Of a stretch of 64,000 bases of DNA, positions 1-8,678 are shown piece after piece. This DNA comes from Legionella quateirensis (lineage in GTDB: Bacteria; Pseudomonadota; Gammaproteobacteria; Legionellales; Legionellaceae). The position numbers and the translations under genes are program-made. The notes below the pieces were generated by a model. That model did not search any database. It worked only from the letters and a program-made list of their open reading frames with translations, and had not been told where the DNA came from. Location of the stretch: NCBI RefSeq assembly GCF_001467955.1, contig NZ_LNYR01000034.1:253548-317547 (forward strand). The letters are read 5' to 3'. Positions within the stretch are counted from its first letter, which is position 1. Each line of letters begins with the position of its first letter.

Positions 1-2385
1 TTCAAAGCAGATGCGTTCGTACTTGCGTAAAACAGGTGTTCTTGTTTCACCGATGATGCGATCACGTTCGCGAATGGCAGCGGGAACATGACGTATTTCA
101 AAGCGGCCTGGCTCACGATTGCGCATCTCTCCGCCCAAGGTTTGAAAGGTTTCAGTGAAAAAAGCGCGGATAAAGTATGGCTGGAGTTTACGTGCTTCTG
201 CTTTTTCCATTTCTGCTTTTACCGCATAGAGCTCTTCGAGTCCCATATGCTGCTCAACCAAAGCGTTACGACGAAGGATTTCTTTTAGGTGTTCGGCATC
301 AAGCGCAGAGTCGATCACTTCATTCATCTTGGCTCTAGTTTCTGGTGCTTCGCCATATCGAATGGCATCAACAAGTAAATCTTTTAATGAGACATTGTCA
401 AAGGCCTCACCAAGCACGTCGAAAACTTTTCCTCCTAATGCCTCTTTTTCTATTTCTATTTTGTCAAAGAGCTTTTTGAATACCTCGCCTTCACGAGTTT
501 CTGAAGCAACAATGTTCCAGAGGTGGCAAACTTCTGTTTGACCAATACGGTGGATACGACCAAAGCGCTGTTCAAGGCGATTGGGATTCCAAGGCAGGTC
601 GTAATTGACCATGAGATTGGCGTTTTGCAGGTTAACACCTTCGCCCGCAGCATCGGTGGCGATGAGTATAATTACTTCGGGGTCGTTGCGGAATTCTTCC
701 TGCACTTTGCGACGCTCATCTCGGTTGGTGCCGCCATAAATGGTGCGAACAGCATTCTCGTTACCGAGCAAGTCGCTAACACGCTTGGCCAGGTAATTCA
801 GAGTGTCTTTATGTTCAGTAAAGATTATAAGTTTGCGACGAGCACCGCTGGTTGTGAGCATTTCTGGTTTGTCTTGTAAAAGGTAAGAGAGTTCTTCCCA
901 CTTTTTATCGTTACCTGATTGGACGACTTTGAGCGCTTGGTCCTCAAGATCTTTTAGAATAAGTATTTCGGCTTCTAGTTCAGGGATGGTTTCTGATGCA
1001 GAAGCTTGGTCTACCACTTGCTCTGAAAGAATCTCATATTCTTCTGCACTTAAATCTTCATCTATTTCATCAAAATTATCAGGTAAATCAATTTGTTTTT
1101 TCAGGTTGTACTCACCCAATGTTTCGGCAACACTATCCTTTTTAACTGCCTGTCCTCGGGCCATTAGCTTGGTTTCTTCTAAGCGATCTTCCAAACGTTT
1201 ACGGCGACGTTTCAGCGATTGGTAAATTGCTTCTGGGCTGGATGCGAGCCTTCGTTGCAACATGGTTAATGCAAAACCGACATTATTTTTCTTTTTACTA
1301 TCGAGGTTGTCAGCACGGTTCATCTCTTCACGAACATAAGTGGTGACCTGTTCGTAAAGTGACGCCTCCATAGGGGAGAGTTCATAGTTGGCGGTATAGG
1401 CTCTACGCTCCGGGAAAAGTGGTGTACCGTCAAATTTAAGCAATTCTTCTTTAACCATGCGGCGCATCATATCTGATACGTCAACCTTGTGCGCACCTTC
1501 TCGGAATTTGCCATAGAAGCGGTCGCCATCTAGTAAGGACAGCCAAGTTTGGAAATCCTCTTCTTTACCATTGTGCGGGGTTGCTGTCATCAACAAGAAA
1601 TGGCGGGTAATTGAGCCGAGCATTTCACCTAGTTGAAAACGTTTGGTCTTGTTGATCTTTGAGCCGAAATAACTAGCCGACAGTTTATGTGCCTCATCAA
1701 CGATGATTATGTCCCATTCAGTGTTTTTAAGCTTTTCTTGGAATTCTTCGTTTCGAGACAATTGATCCAAACGACAGATAAGTTGGTCGGCTTCATCAAA
1801 GTAATTGCCTGAAGCGCATTGCTCTTGTTTTTCCCTGCTGAAAATATCAAAGGTGACACCAAACTTTTCTAATAATTCATCTTGCCACTGTTCGGTTAGA
1901 GAGCCAGGTGAAACGATGAGTATGCGTTTGGCATCGCCACGCATGATGAGCTCACGAATTAACAGGCCTGCCATAATTGTTTTACCGGAACCTGGATCAT
2001 CTGCCAGCACAAATCGTAGCGGTTGTTTTGGAAGCATGGCCTCGTAAACAGCGGATATTTGATGTGGCAGTGGCTCCACGTTTGATGTATGCACTGCCAT
2101 CATAGGGTCAAACAAGGCTGCTTGGCTAATTCGGTAAGCTTCAAGTCCAAGCTTGAATTCCGCTCCAGGGGCGTCAAATGCCCATGGCCGGCCAATAGTG
2201 GCAAGTTCAAGGCGAGCCTCATCCGAACGAAACAGCATTTGCTCACCGAGATTGCCTTGGCTGTCTTTATAATAGACCGTGATAGCTGCATCACCGATTG
2301 GCTCTACCTGTACTACGCGCACAATCTCTTCTGCTTGGATGCCGCGAACCTGGGCGTCTTTTTTAATATCTTCTAATTTTAACAT
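1..2385 (-). CDS. SNF2-family DEAD/DEAH helicase, phage-defence type (3' end beyond window)
   Basis: The reverse strand is open for 795 codons from an ATG at 2385 to the left edge, so the C-terminus is missing. Visible helicase motifs are a Walker A (DDPGSGKT, about residue 130), a DEAH box (VDEAHK, about residue 230), a SAT-like TATPHNG motif and a C-terminal helicase motif with [14 protein letters not shown] (about residue 600). An acidic linker lies near residues 430-480. The N-terminal block before the ATPase matches, from memory, large SNF2 helicases that sit in anti-phage clusters with DUF1156 methylases and DUF499 ATPases, or the DrmD helicase of DISARM. The preceding HTH gene overlaps its start by 7 bases, so the two are probably co-transcribed. 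Which defence system it belongs to cannot be decided here because the partner genes lie outside the window. Confidence 0.8.
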   Translation of the reverse strand, partial: MLKLEDIKKDAQVRGIQAEEIVRVVQVEPIGDAAITVYYKDSQGNLGEQMLFRSDEARLELATIGRPWAFDAPGAEFKLGLEAYRISQAALFDPMMAVHTSNVEPLPHQISAVYEAMLPKQPLRFVLADDPGSGKTIMAGLLIRELIMRGDAKRILIVSPGSLTEQWQDELLEKFGVTFDIFSREKQEQCASGNYFDEADQLICRLDQLSRNEEFQEKLKNTEWDIIIVDEAHKLSASYFGSKINKTKRFQLGEMLGSITRHFLLMTATPHNGKEEDFQTWLSLLDGDRFYGKFREGAHKVDVSDMMRRMVKEELLKFDGTPLFPERRAYTANYELSPMEASLYEQVTTYVREEMNRADNLDSKKKNNVGFALTMLQRRLASSPEAIYQSLKRRRKRLEDRLEETKLMARGQAVKKDSVAETLGEYNLKKQIDLPDNFDEIDEDLSAEEYEILSEQVVDQASASETIPELEAEILILKDLEDQALKVVQSGNDKKWEELSYLLQDKPEMLTTSGARRKLIIFTEHKDTLNYLAKRVSDLLGNENAVRTIYGGTNRDERRKVQEEFRNDPEVIILIATDAAGEGVNLQNANLMVNYDLPWNPNRLEQRFGRIHRIGQTEVCHLWNIVASETREGEVFKKLFDKIEIEKEALGGKVFDVLGEAFDNVSLKDLLVDAIRYGEAPETRAKMNEVIDSALDAEHLKEILRRNALVEQHMGLEELYAVKAEMEKAEARKLQPYFIRAFFTETFQTLGGEMRNREPGRFEIRHVPAAIRERDRIIGETRTPVLRKYERICFE

Positions 2386-2567
2386 ATATCAGATTCTTGC
2401 TTTGATCCTTTCTTAATCCAACTATCAACCTCATTAATTTTGAATTTCCAGAGGCGACCGATCTTACTGGCAGGCATGCCTCTTTCATTAATCCATTTGT
2501 AGACCGTATCTCTTTTAACTCCGAGGTACTCGCCAATTTCATCAACTGATAACCACCTATCATTCAT
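2379..2567 (-). CDS. Small excisionase/MerR-like helix-turn-helix protein
   Basis: A 62-residue protein made almost entirely of an excisionase-family winged [24 protein letters not shown], then a GRLWKFK wing and a VDSWIKK helix. I chose the ATG at 2567, preceded by a purine-rich aagagaa, over an upstream alternative start. Its stop codon lies inside the start of the helicase gene, indicating coupled translation. Proteins of this kind often precede SNF2 helicases of phage-defence operons and probably regulate them, although a role as recombination directionality factor is also possible. DNA binding is well supported; the target is not known. Confidence 0.75.
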   Translation of the reverse strand: MNDRWLSVDEIGEYLGVKRDTVYKWINERGMPASKIGRLWKFKINEVDSWIKKGSKQESDIC

Positions 2568-2804
2568 TGCTTTTCTCTTATGATTATTTTTGCAATATAA
2601 AACAAGTATAGCCAATGAAAATTAGATTACATTAGGCTAAAGAGGTATAAAACCGGTTTATATTAATGAATTTATTTTGATCAATCAATTTTAAAGCATG
2701 ATAATAGCCAGAGTGTACTAATTTTGATTTATTTGGTAGGTGCATCTGTTCTTTTAAGTCTCAAAAATCATAAAACAGATCTGGTATGACAGAAATTAAA
2801 AGCG
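2568..2804. other. AT-rich intergenic region upstream of the HTH-helicase operon
   Basis: About 240 bases, very AT-rich, without a convincing ORF. It should contain the promoter of the leftward HTH-helicase operon and the 3' end region of the next leftward gene. I see no clear -35/-10 pair or strong hairpin. Confidence 0.4.
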
Positions 2805-3047
2805 TTAATGACTAATTAGCATAGTGAAATAATGAAATAGGTTGTGTGCTTTCGATGTTCCTAAGAACTCTTTTCCAGCCAATACCTGGCTGAGCAATAA
2901 GGGGCTGGCTTCAAGTATTTGAGCTAGCCCGTTGCAGTCTAATTTACTGTAAGACAGGATATAATCAATCAAATATTTCTGAGTATCTTTTTTTAATTGA
3001 AACTTAACTTCAATAACAGGCTCTGAAACCTCGATAAAACTTTCCAT
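2805..3047 (-). CDS. Small protein of unknown function
   Basis: An 80-residue protein. I prefer the ATG at 3047 because GAGG lies six bases upstream, although two in-frame starts exist further up (to 3110). The N-terminal third is beta-like with charged residues (ESFIEVSEPVIEVKFQLKK); the C-terminal half is helical and ends in a pattern like a short HTH (LAQILEASPLLLSQVLAGKEFL). I do not recognise the family. Small proteins with this type of helical tail occur on Legionella mobile islands, so a regulatory role is possible but is only inference. Confidence 0.5.
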   Translation of the reverse strand: MESFIEVSEPVIEVKFQLKKDTQKYLIDYILSYSKLDCNGLAQILEASPLLLSQVLAGKEFLGTSKAHNLFHYFTMLISH

Positions 3048-3196
3048 GTACATCCTCGCTTTCATATTATTACGGCATAGTCCAGTCGAAAAACAGTAAA
3101 CCATAGCCACAATATCGATAAAATTAGTTTTTTTACATGGAAAAGATCAAAGGTAAAATGCAATTTTGAGCAATTTATTGACTTTTGACACTTATC

Positions 3197-4678
3197 TCAA
3201 GCAGTTGTTATAACCTCCGAGAGTTCTGAATCGTTTGTTTGCTCGATAACAGGTTTGATTCGCTTCGCGATCAAGTAAAGGAAAACAGCACCTAATATTG
3301 CCCACATACCCAGCTGGTTAAATACATGCAAGTAATCACTATTAGATAGTAATGGGTTTGTGGATTCACTTTGGGTCATAGCATTGGAAAAGTAATGTGA
3401 TAAAGATGCTGATACACCTGATACCATCATCCAGGTGCCCATAAGCACTCCCTGTAGATGTGGAGGGGAAATTTTGCCAATCATGGCGTAGCCAACTGGG
3501 CCTATCAGTAACTCTGCAAATGCTTGTGTGGTGAAATAGAGCATTATCCAATAAACACTAACATATCCATGCTCATTAGCAGAGACGATACCGCTGGATA
3601 GGCATAAGAAAGAACATGCCAATATCAGAAATGCCCAAATAAATTGTTTGGTTATTGATATATTGTGCCCTTTTACTTGTAGCCGTGTTAGCACGGTGGA
3701 TAACAACGGAGCGCCGATAATGATCACCATGGCATTTATATTCATAAGCCATTGGGTCGCTATTTCATAATGGAATAAATGTTTATCAACATTGTTTTTT
3801 ATAAATAATGTTATGCCCATTGGGCCTGTGAAGTAGATCATCCAGAATAAGATGGATGTTACTGTCAGTATTAGAAAAGTCATTATCTTTTGCTTATCCA
3901 AAGTCGATTTTTGATGGTAGCCAAGATACAAAATGACAAAAAACATAATAACGCTAAGGCCTACTACTACTCCATTACTGAACTGAGTTTTATGAAAACA
4001 AAGCAGAGTGAATGGAATAAGAGATAATATAATTCCCCAGCCAATAGATTTTTTGAAGTTTAGTGAAGCTTTGTTTTTAACTTTGAGCAATGAAGTATCT
4101 CTATCATTCAAATTTGCCCAGTAACCCCACATGAGCAAAAGCGTAATGACGTTTGGAATTATGCTGGCATAGAGGAGAGTTTGATATTGATTGGAGTAAT
4201 CAAAAAAGCCGCTGATGATGTAGCCAGAGCAAAAGCCTATATTCATGTAGGAATAACTCAAGAAAAAGGCTTTGTCTCTGCGATTATCATCAGGTGCAAA
4301 CCGTTGTGTCAGAATACTGTTGTAAGCGGTAGTATTTAAACCACATCCAACCAGAAATAAACTCAATCCAAGATAAAGCAAAGACTTAACTAAAAGTGCC
4401 AAAAGCAAAATTCCAATCGTTTGTATGGCTGTGGTAATCAAAAATAAGGCTCTGTTACTTAGATATCGTCCGCCAACCACTCCTCCAAGCAAATGGAGAA
4501 CATAATTAAATGCTAGAAACAATCCAACAATGCTGTTTGAAAGGGTATTAGACAATCCTAATTGTTTAGTGAGAAACAGGGATAATGAGGAATATAGAAT
4601 TGCATAGGAGAAGGTTGAGAAAGCCTGTATTAAATACAGAGGTATGATTCCCTTTGGCATTTTATCTGATAACAACAT
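3197..4678 (-). CDS. POT/PTR2-like major facilitator transporter
   Basis: A 493-residue membrane protein with about 12-14 hydrophobic helices. It resembles proton-dependent oligopeptide transporters: an N-terminal helix followed by SLFLTKQLGLS, and a GGVVGGRYLSNR loop between helices 2 and 3 in place of the usual GGxxGD. The signature ExxER motif of helix 1 is not visible; that stretch reads QAFSTFSYAILY. The protein is therefore a divergent member, and peptide or amino-acid transport is an inference. The start at 4678 has AGGGA eight bases upstream. It is transcribed away from the 447-residue gene; the roughly 90 bases between them must hold both promoters. It may serve the nearby borosin-like locus, but nothing in the sequence proves it. 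Confidence 0.75.
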   Translation of the reverse strand: MLLSDKMPKGIIPLYLIQAFSTFSYAILYSSLSLFLTKQLGLSNTLSNSIVGLFLAFNYVLHLLGGVVGGRYLSNRALFLITTAIQTIGILLLALLVKSLLYLGLSLFLVGCGLNTTAYNSILTQRFAPDDNRRDKAFFLSYSYMNIGFCSGYIISGFFDYSNQYQTLLYASIIPNVITLLLMWGYWANLNDRDTSLLKVKNKASLNFKKSIGWGIILSLIPFTLLCFHKTQFSNGVVVGLSVIMFFVILYLGYHQKSTLDKQKIMTFLILTVTSILFWMIYFTGPMGITLFIKNNVDKHLFHYEIATQWLMNINAMVIIIGAPLLSTVLTRLQVKGHNISITKQFIWAFLILACSFLCLSSGIVSANEHGYVSVYWIMLYFTTQAFAELLIGPVGYAMIGKISPPHLQGVLMGTWMMVSGVSASLSHYFSNAMTQSESTNPLLSNSDYLHVFNQLGMWAILGAVFLYLIAKRIKPVIEQTNDSELSEVITTA

Positions 4679-4769
4679 ATTTTTTCCCTAAAACTATTTT
4701 GGAAGGTGACTCTACCATTAAAAATGGCTAAACTTAATCCCTTTCTACAATTATCCTGATTTTCAAGGG

Positions 4770-6113
4770 ATGATAATTGATATTCAATTGCTGTATGGGT
4801 GTTTAGGAATGAACAAGATTAGTAGAGTTTCATGGGATGAAGTCAAGCATCAAGTTAATCAAGTCAACGAATCGATATACCATGTTATTGAAGAAATTAA
4901 GCCTGGGAATAAGATACCTTTCTTTATAGCTCGTTATAAATTTGGTGAGCATTTCGGTATTAAAAATCATGCATATCTGCCAACCAGCAGTGGTCAAATT
5001 GAAAAGATTGACAGCAAGCACACCGATAATGAGTTATTCAATAGTCTTGGATACGGTAAAAATAGTTTACCCTTGGGCTTAATACTGGATAAATTTTGTG
5101 AGTGGCATTTTTTCGGTGAAGATAATCGCATCTTTCCTGACTGTGTTCAGGGACCTGGTGCAATTTTTAATATGCAGGTTATTTTTGATGAGGATCAGAC
5201 TGTAGATAATAATGTGCTATCTGTTTCTTCTGGCGCACTTTCATCCTTTTTATTGCCTAATATTGGTTGTAAAAGGAAGCATGCAAGAATTCAGAAATAT
5301 TTTAATGTTAATGCTCCGGCTCCTAAGTCTCCTTACGAACATTACTTGGTATTTAAGGATATATTGAAGGATAAAAATACTATTGATAACTGGTATAGCG
5401 AGATTCTTTATTTTTCTGAGCAGTTTATCAATGAGGTGAAACATAATGACAAATGGCTTAAATTAAAGCTTTACTTCTCCGAGTCATTAAGAAAAAAACT
5501 GACGCAAAATACCTACGATGCCTCTTGTAACGATTTATTTCTCAGCGCCAAGAGTATTAATCGTTTTAGACCTACGCCATTCATCATGGATACAGCAAAA
5601 TATATTTTTAATATTTGTATGGGTTCAGGTGTAGGAGTGAAGCCGGCAATTGATGAGCAATACTTTCCAGTTAAAACGATTCAGAAAATTTATAGTGAAT
5701 GTTATGATTTAGAATATACACCGACTGTAATGGTGCCGTCAGCTTTGAATAGTCAATCAGATAGTGTTTACTATCCTTTACAGTGCCCATTTGCCAAGAT
5801 TAATACATTTAAAACCAATCAAAGTAACAGCGCTTATAGTGAGCTGGAAATGCTGAAAAATGTATTATTGTCATATCAGTCTGAGTTTACCGCAGATAAT
5901 AGCTCCGCATTTGGAAGCCCGCTCTACTATGTAAGTAAACAAACAGAATTTTCTTTTTACCATTATAAATCCTCTAGCAATAAGGGCATTATTGGTTCTG
6001 AGGAATTAGAAAATACAGATAACAGGTTTGCATTTTCTTATTGCAATGACAAACCACAATTTGCCAGCGATGCGAAGTTATTCAGAGGTTGCGTAAGATT
6101 AAGAAAACAATAA
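4770..6113 (+). CDS. Unrecognised 447-residue protein
   Basis: A soluble protein of up to 447 residues with no signal peptide, membrane helix or motif that I can name. The start is uncertain: the ATG at 4770 and the one at 4809 (MNKISRVSWDE) both have AGG-type sequences directly abutting them, which is poor spacing. The middle contains HFFGEDNRIFPDCVQGPGAIFN and a GCKRKHARIQKYF basic stretch; nine or so cysteines are scattered without a zinc-finger pattern. It converges on the methyltransferase gene, with only eight bases between the two stops. It could belong functionally with the methyltransferase and peptide on the other strand, or be independent island cargo. Base composition resembles its AT-rich neighbours. 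Confidence 0.6.
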   Translation: MIIDIQLLYGCLGMNKISRVSWDEVKHQVNQVNESIYHVIEEIKPGNKIPFFIARYKFGEHFGIKNHAYLPTSSGQIEKIDSKHTDNELFNSLGYGKNSLPLGLILDKFCEWHFFGEDNRIFPDCVQGPGAIFNMQVIFDEDQTVDNNVLSVSSGALSSFLLPNIGCKRKHARIQKYFNVNAPAPKSPYEHYLVFKDILKDKNTIDNWYSEILYFSEQFINEVKHNDKWLKLKLYFSESLRKKLTQNTYDASCNDLFLSAKSINRFRPTPFIMDTAKYIFNICMGSGVGVKPAIDEQYFPVKTIQKIYSECYDLEYTPTVMVPSALNSQSDSVYYPLQCPFAKINTFKTNQSNSAYSELEMLKNVLLSYQSEFTADNSSAFGSPLYYVSKQTEFSFYHYKSSSNKGIIGSEELENTDNRFAFSYCNDKPQFASDAKLFRGCVRLRKQ

Positions 6114-6121
6114 GGTATATG

Positions 6122-6898
6122 TTATTTCAGTATTAAATCATCAACTGTTAGATTGAGCAGATTCAAATATTTGTCGCTAATTGCATTTTTTTTCATTGGT
6201 GGAATATATATTGTTGTAATTGAGGAAATAACTGATTGATCCAGATGACTGAGTTGAATCCATTCAATTCTAGGTGAACAGGTGGGCAGAGTAGGGGCCT
6301 CATATAGACAGATTGAGTAGGTATCTGGATAGAAGCCACATAAATAATCTTTTAGAATTGACAGATTGTTAGTTTTTTCCCCATCAATCCTGCCAAAGTT
6401 TGCTACTTGCCAAAGTATTAAATGCGCATGAACATCAATGCAGCGTTCAAATAATACCAGTTCAGTAGCTTCAATCGAAAAGCACCCTTGATCACCTGGA
6501 TCAATTTCAAGATCACTAAACAAGCAGTCCTGGGTTGATACTGCTGGTAAAATAATGGCTTCACCACCGCCTTTTTTAATTTGTCTTACTGCATTAAGTG
6601 CTGAGTCTGCAAAAACAGTAGGGTGGCCATAAAAAACAACGCATAAAATTGAAACATTGTTATATTCTTTAACGATGTAATTTGTTAGAGCCTGGTATGC
6701 TTCAATTCGTTTTTCGCTACTAAAATAGATGGAATCTAACGATTCAGAACTTTTCGCCTCTCGTTGAATCCATTGTTTAAGGTTATCTTCATTGATAAGG
6801 TAGAGAACCTTATCAGCACTTTGAATAACCCGTTTAGTTTCTTCGGTTAAATGAGAAATGGATTTTATTCCCGACCCTACTACTATGAGTTTATGCAT
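6122..6898 (-). CDS. Borosin-type (OphMA-like) peptide alpha-N-methyltransferase, tetrapyrrole-methylase fold
   Basis: A 258-residue protein of the SAM-dependent tetrapyrrole methylase superfamily: an N-terminal VVGSGI loop (residues 6-11), a VVFYGHP motif (87-93) and PAVSTQDCLFSDL (118-130), followed by EIDPGDQGC. This pattern is much closer to the catalytic domain of the fungal borosin enzyme OphMA than to cobalamin-pathway methylases. R64 and Y68 in SEKRIEAY and Y90 in FYGHP occupy the places of the OphMA active-site residues R72, Y76 and Y98, as I recall them. Borosin enzymes methylate backbone amides of a peptide; in bacteria the precursor is usually a separate small protein. The gene overlaps the upstream 61-codon gene by eight bases (ATGCATAA), so it is translated with it. 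A diphthine synthase or other TP methylase is a less likely alternative. Confidence 0.75.
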   Translation of the reverse strand: MHKLIVVGSGIKSISHLTEETKRVIQSADKVLYLINEDNLKQWIQREAKSSESLDSIYFSSEKRIEAYQALTNYIVKEYNNVSILCVVFYGHPTVFADSALNAVRQIKKGGGEAIILPAVSTQDCLFSDLEIDPGDQGCFSIEATELVLFERCIDVHAHLILWQVANFGRIDGEKTNNLSILKDYLCGFYPDTYSICLYEAPTLPTCSPRIEWIQLSHLDQSVISSITTIYIPPMKKNAISDKYLNLLNLTVDDLILK

Positions 6899-7076
6899 TA
6901 ATTTTTTTACTATTCACTATCGTATTGTTTTCAGGCTTGTAGTGCCTTTGTATTGAAACTATTTTATTAGCATTAGCTTGCTTCTGTTTGTTTTGATTTG
7001 AATCTAATAATAAATCTTTGTGGCTGATCAAATACTCATTCCCTACAGCGTATTCAAGTTTGTCCATTAAACTCAT
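6891..7076 (-). CDS. 61-residue peptide gene coupled to the borosin-like methyltransferase; candidate precursor
   Basis: The gene starts at an ATG with AAGGTGA seven to eight bases upstream, a good ribosome binding site, and its stop overlaps the methyltransferase start. The product has a short helical N-terminal part (MDKLEYAVGNEYLI), then a polar, Lys/Asn/Gln-rich second half ending NSKKINA. Position and coupling make it the natural candidate for the methylated precursor of a split borosin pathway. The N-terminal helix could be a recognition region, but it shows only weak resemblance to known borosin-binding domains, and the C-terminus is not the hydrophobic core typical of fungal borosins. 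It might instead be a binding partner or an unrelated small protein. Confidence 0.6.
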   Translation of the reverse strand: MSLMDKLEYAVGNEYLISHKDLLLDSNQNKQKQANANKIVSIQRHYKPENNTIVNSKKINA

Positions 7077-7233
7077 TTTGATATCACCTTACATTTAATT
7101 TTGATAGCCATTGTACAAATAAAATTCTTATAGGTATAGCCTTAAAAAATATTTGCAGTAATGTGCTCAATATGATGTAATAAATACTCGAAATGAGTAA
7201 TTATGATTTGAGAGTTACAGGAGTTGAGAAGTC
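7077..7233. promoter_or_regulatory. Divergent intergenic region between the peptide gene and the AlpA-like gene
   Basis: These 157 AT-rich bases separate the leftward peptide-methyltransferase operon from the rightward AlpA-integrase pair and must hold both promoters. A long direct purine/pyrimidine bias is absent, and I cannot identify a definite -35/-10 pair. Confidence 0.4.
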
Positions 7234-7611
7234 ATGAGCAATATTCATCTAATCCCTCGATTAATTCGTCTAAGAGACGCTCCTACATATTTAGGTATGG
7301 ATCGCCATAGATTTAATAAAGATGTAAGGCCAAATCTGGTTGAGATACCCATGGGGACTCAGGGTATTGCTTTTGATCGACTTGATTTAGACGCTTGGGT
7401 AGACGATTATATACAGTGTAGTGGTCGTCCCGCGGCAGTTAAAAGTAGGAGTTTGGAACTATGGGACGAAAAAGAACGCCAGGGCTGCAAAAGCGTGGCA
7501 GCGTCTGGTGTATTGATAAAAAGGTCTTCGGACGACGACTTTGCGAAAGCACTGGTACTGACAACCTCGAAGAAGCGGAAAAGTATCTCGCAAGGCGCCT
7601 CGAAGAAATAA
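7234..7611 (+). CDS. AlpA/excisionase-like DNA-binding protein overlapping the integrase gene
   Basis: A 125-residue protein. The first 65 residues carry an HTH of the kind found next to phage-type integrases (RLRDAPTYLGMDRHRFNKDV, then IAFDRLDLDAWVDDYI). The rest is basic and low in structure (KKRKSISQGASKK at the end). The start has CAGGAG about ten bases upstream. The last 151 bases overlap the first 50 codons of the integrase in another frame, so this stretch is coding in two frames if both are translated to their stops. Likely role: recombination directionality factor or regulator of the island, by analogy with AlpA of prophage CP4-57. Confidence 0.7.
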   Translation: MSNIHLIPRLIRLRDAPTYLGMDRHRFNKDVRPNLVEIPMGTQGIAFDRLDLDAWVDDYIQCSGRPAAVKSRSLELWDEKERQGCKSVAASGVLIKRSSDDDFAKALVLTTSKKRKSISQGASKK

Positions 7612-8588
7612 GACTGGCAACAGTCTATGGTGTTCGCCCTAAAAGAACATTCAAAGAAGCCGCGACTAAATTTCTGATGGAAAACCAACACAAACGCAGT
7701 ATCAGTGATGATGCTGGTCGCTTGCGAGAATTGGTGAAGTACATTGGAGACATGTCTATTGAAGCAATTCATATTGGCAGTTTGCAATCCTTTATTGAAG
7801 GTCGAAAAAAGGATGGTGTGAGTATGCGAACTATCAATCATGGCTTGAAAATTGTTAGACGTATATTAAATTTAGCTTCTAGTGAATGGATGGATGAGTT
7901 CGGCTTAACCTGGTTAAACTCAGCGCCAAAGATAAAACTTTTACCTGAGCCAGATTTAAGGAAGCCTTATCCATTAAGTTGGGATGAGCAGAATAAGCTG
8001 TTTCAGCAACTACCTGAACATCTGAAAAATATGGCATTGTTTGCTGTAAACACAGGATGTAGGGATAGTGAAATATGCGAGCTGCGTTGGGATTGGGAAA
8101 TACAGATTCCAGAATTACCTCATATCATCGTTTTTATTGTACCAGGTGAGTTGGTAAAAAATGGTGAGGAGCGATTGATTGTCTGTAATGAAACAGTTCG
8201 CGAAGTAATAGAAGGGCAGAGAGGTAAACATCCGACCCATGTCTTCAGCTTTAAAGGTCGACCATTAAGTCGTATGTTATCGACTGGTTGGCGACAGGCT
8301 AGAGAAAAAGCGAAATTGCCTGAAGTAAGAGTGCATGATTTAAAGCATACGTTCGGTAGAAGATTGAGAGCTGCAGGGGTAAGTTTTGAAGACAGGCAAG
8401 ATTTACTTGGGCATCGTTCAGGAAGGATTACAACTCACTATTCTTCAGCTGAGCTGCAAAGTTTATATCAAGCTGCGAATAAGGTTTGTGAAAATCGTAA
8501 AAGCGGGGTGATATTAACCTTATTGCGAAACCCAAAGAGTCGACCTGCCAGTCAAAATACTTTAAGGGAAAGTCACGTAAGTTTGTAA
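7461..8588 (+). CDS. Tyrosine recombinase (island integrase)
   Basis: A 375-residue phage-type integrase. It has an N-terminal arm-binding region, a SAM-like core-binding domain (about residues 60-150) and a catalytic domain with the first arginine in NTGCRDSEICELRW (about residue 200), HDLKHTFGRRL, LLGHRSGRITTHYSSAE with the presumed nucleophilic tyrosine. The second box reads H-x-x-K where most relatives have H-x-x-R. The ATG at 7461 has AGGAG upstream. The gene points at the 3' end of tRNA-Ile 90 bases downstream, the usual layout for an integrase that uses the tRNA gene as attachment site. It probably mobilises the island that extends to the left of the window. Confidence 0.9.
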   Translation: MGRKRTPGLQKRGSVWCIDKKVFGRRLCESTGTDNLEEAEKYLARRLEEIRLATVYGVRPKRTFKEAATKFLMENQHKRSISDDAGRLRELVKYIGDMSIEAIHIGSLQSFIEGRKKDGVSMRTINHGLKIVRRILNLASSEWMDEFGLTWLNSAPKIKLLPEPDLRKPYPLSWDEQNKLFQQLPEHLKNMALFAVNTGCRDSEICELRWDWEIQIPELPHIIVFIVPGELVKNGEERLIVCNETVREVIEGQRGKHPTHVFSFKGRPLSRMLSTGWRQAREKAKLPEVRVHDLKHTFGRRLRAAGVSFEDRQDLLGHRSGRITTHYSSAELQSLYQAANKVCENRKSGVILTLLRNPKSRPASQNTLRESHVSL

Positions 8589-8621
8589 GTGCGTGAGCTA
8601 GGTCACGCAAAAGTCACGCAA
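8572..8621. repeat. Three GTCACGyAA direct repeats next to the attachment site
   Basis: GTCACGTAA at 8572-8580 and GTCACGCAA at 8602-8610 and 8613-8621, with an inverted-like gcgtgag at 8591. The first lies in the last codons of the integrase gene. Their place between integrase and tRNA suggests arm-type binding sites of the recombinase. This is inferred from position and repetition only. Confidence 0.45.
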
Positions 8622-8678
8622 GGACTTTTGTGTTAAAACAGGTAATCAACGTAAGTTATTGATTTTAAAGGTCTAAAT

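Noticed and set aside
88..2376. Several forward-strand ORFs of 60-118 codons
   Set aside because: They are the complement of the long helicase frame on the reverse strand and lack conserved features.
7407..7841. A 144-codon reverse ORF over the integrase start
   Set aside because: Antisense to both the AlpA-like and integrase frames, which are supported by motifs.
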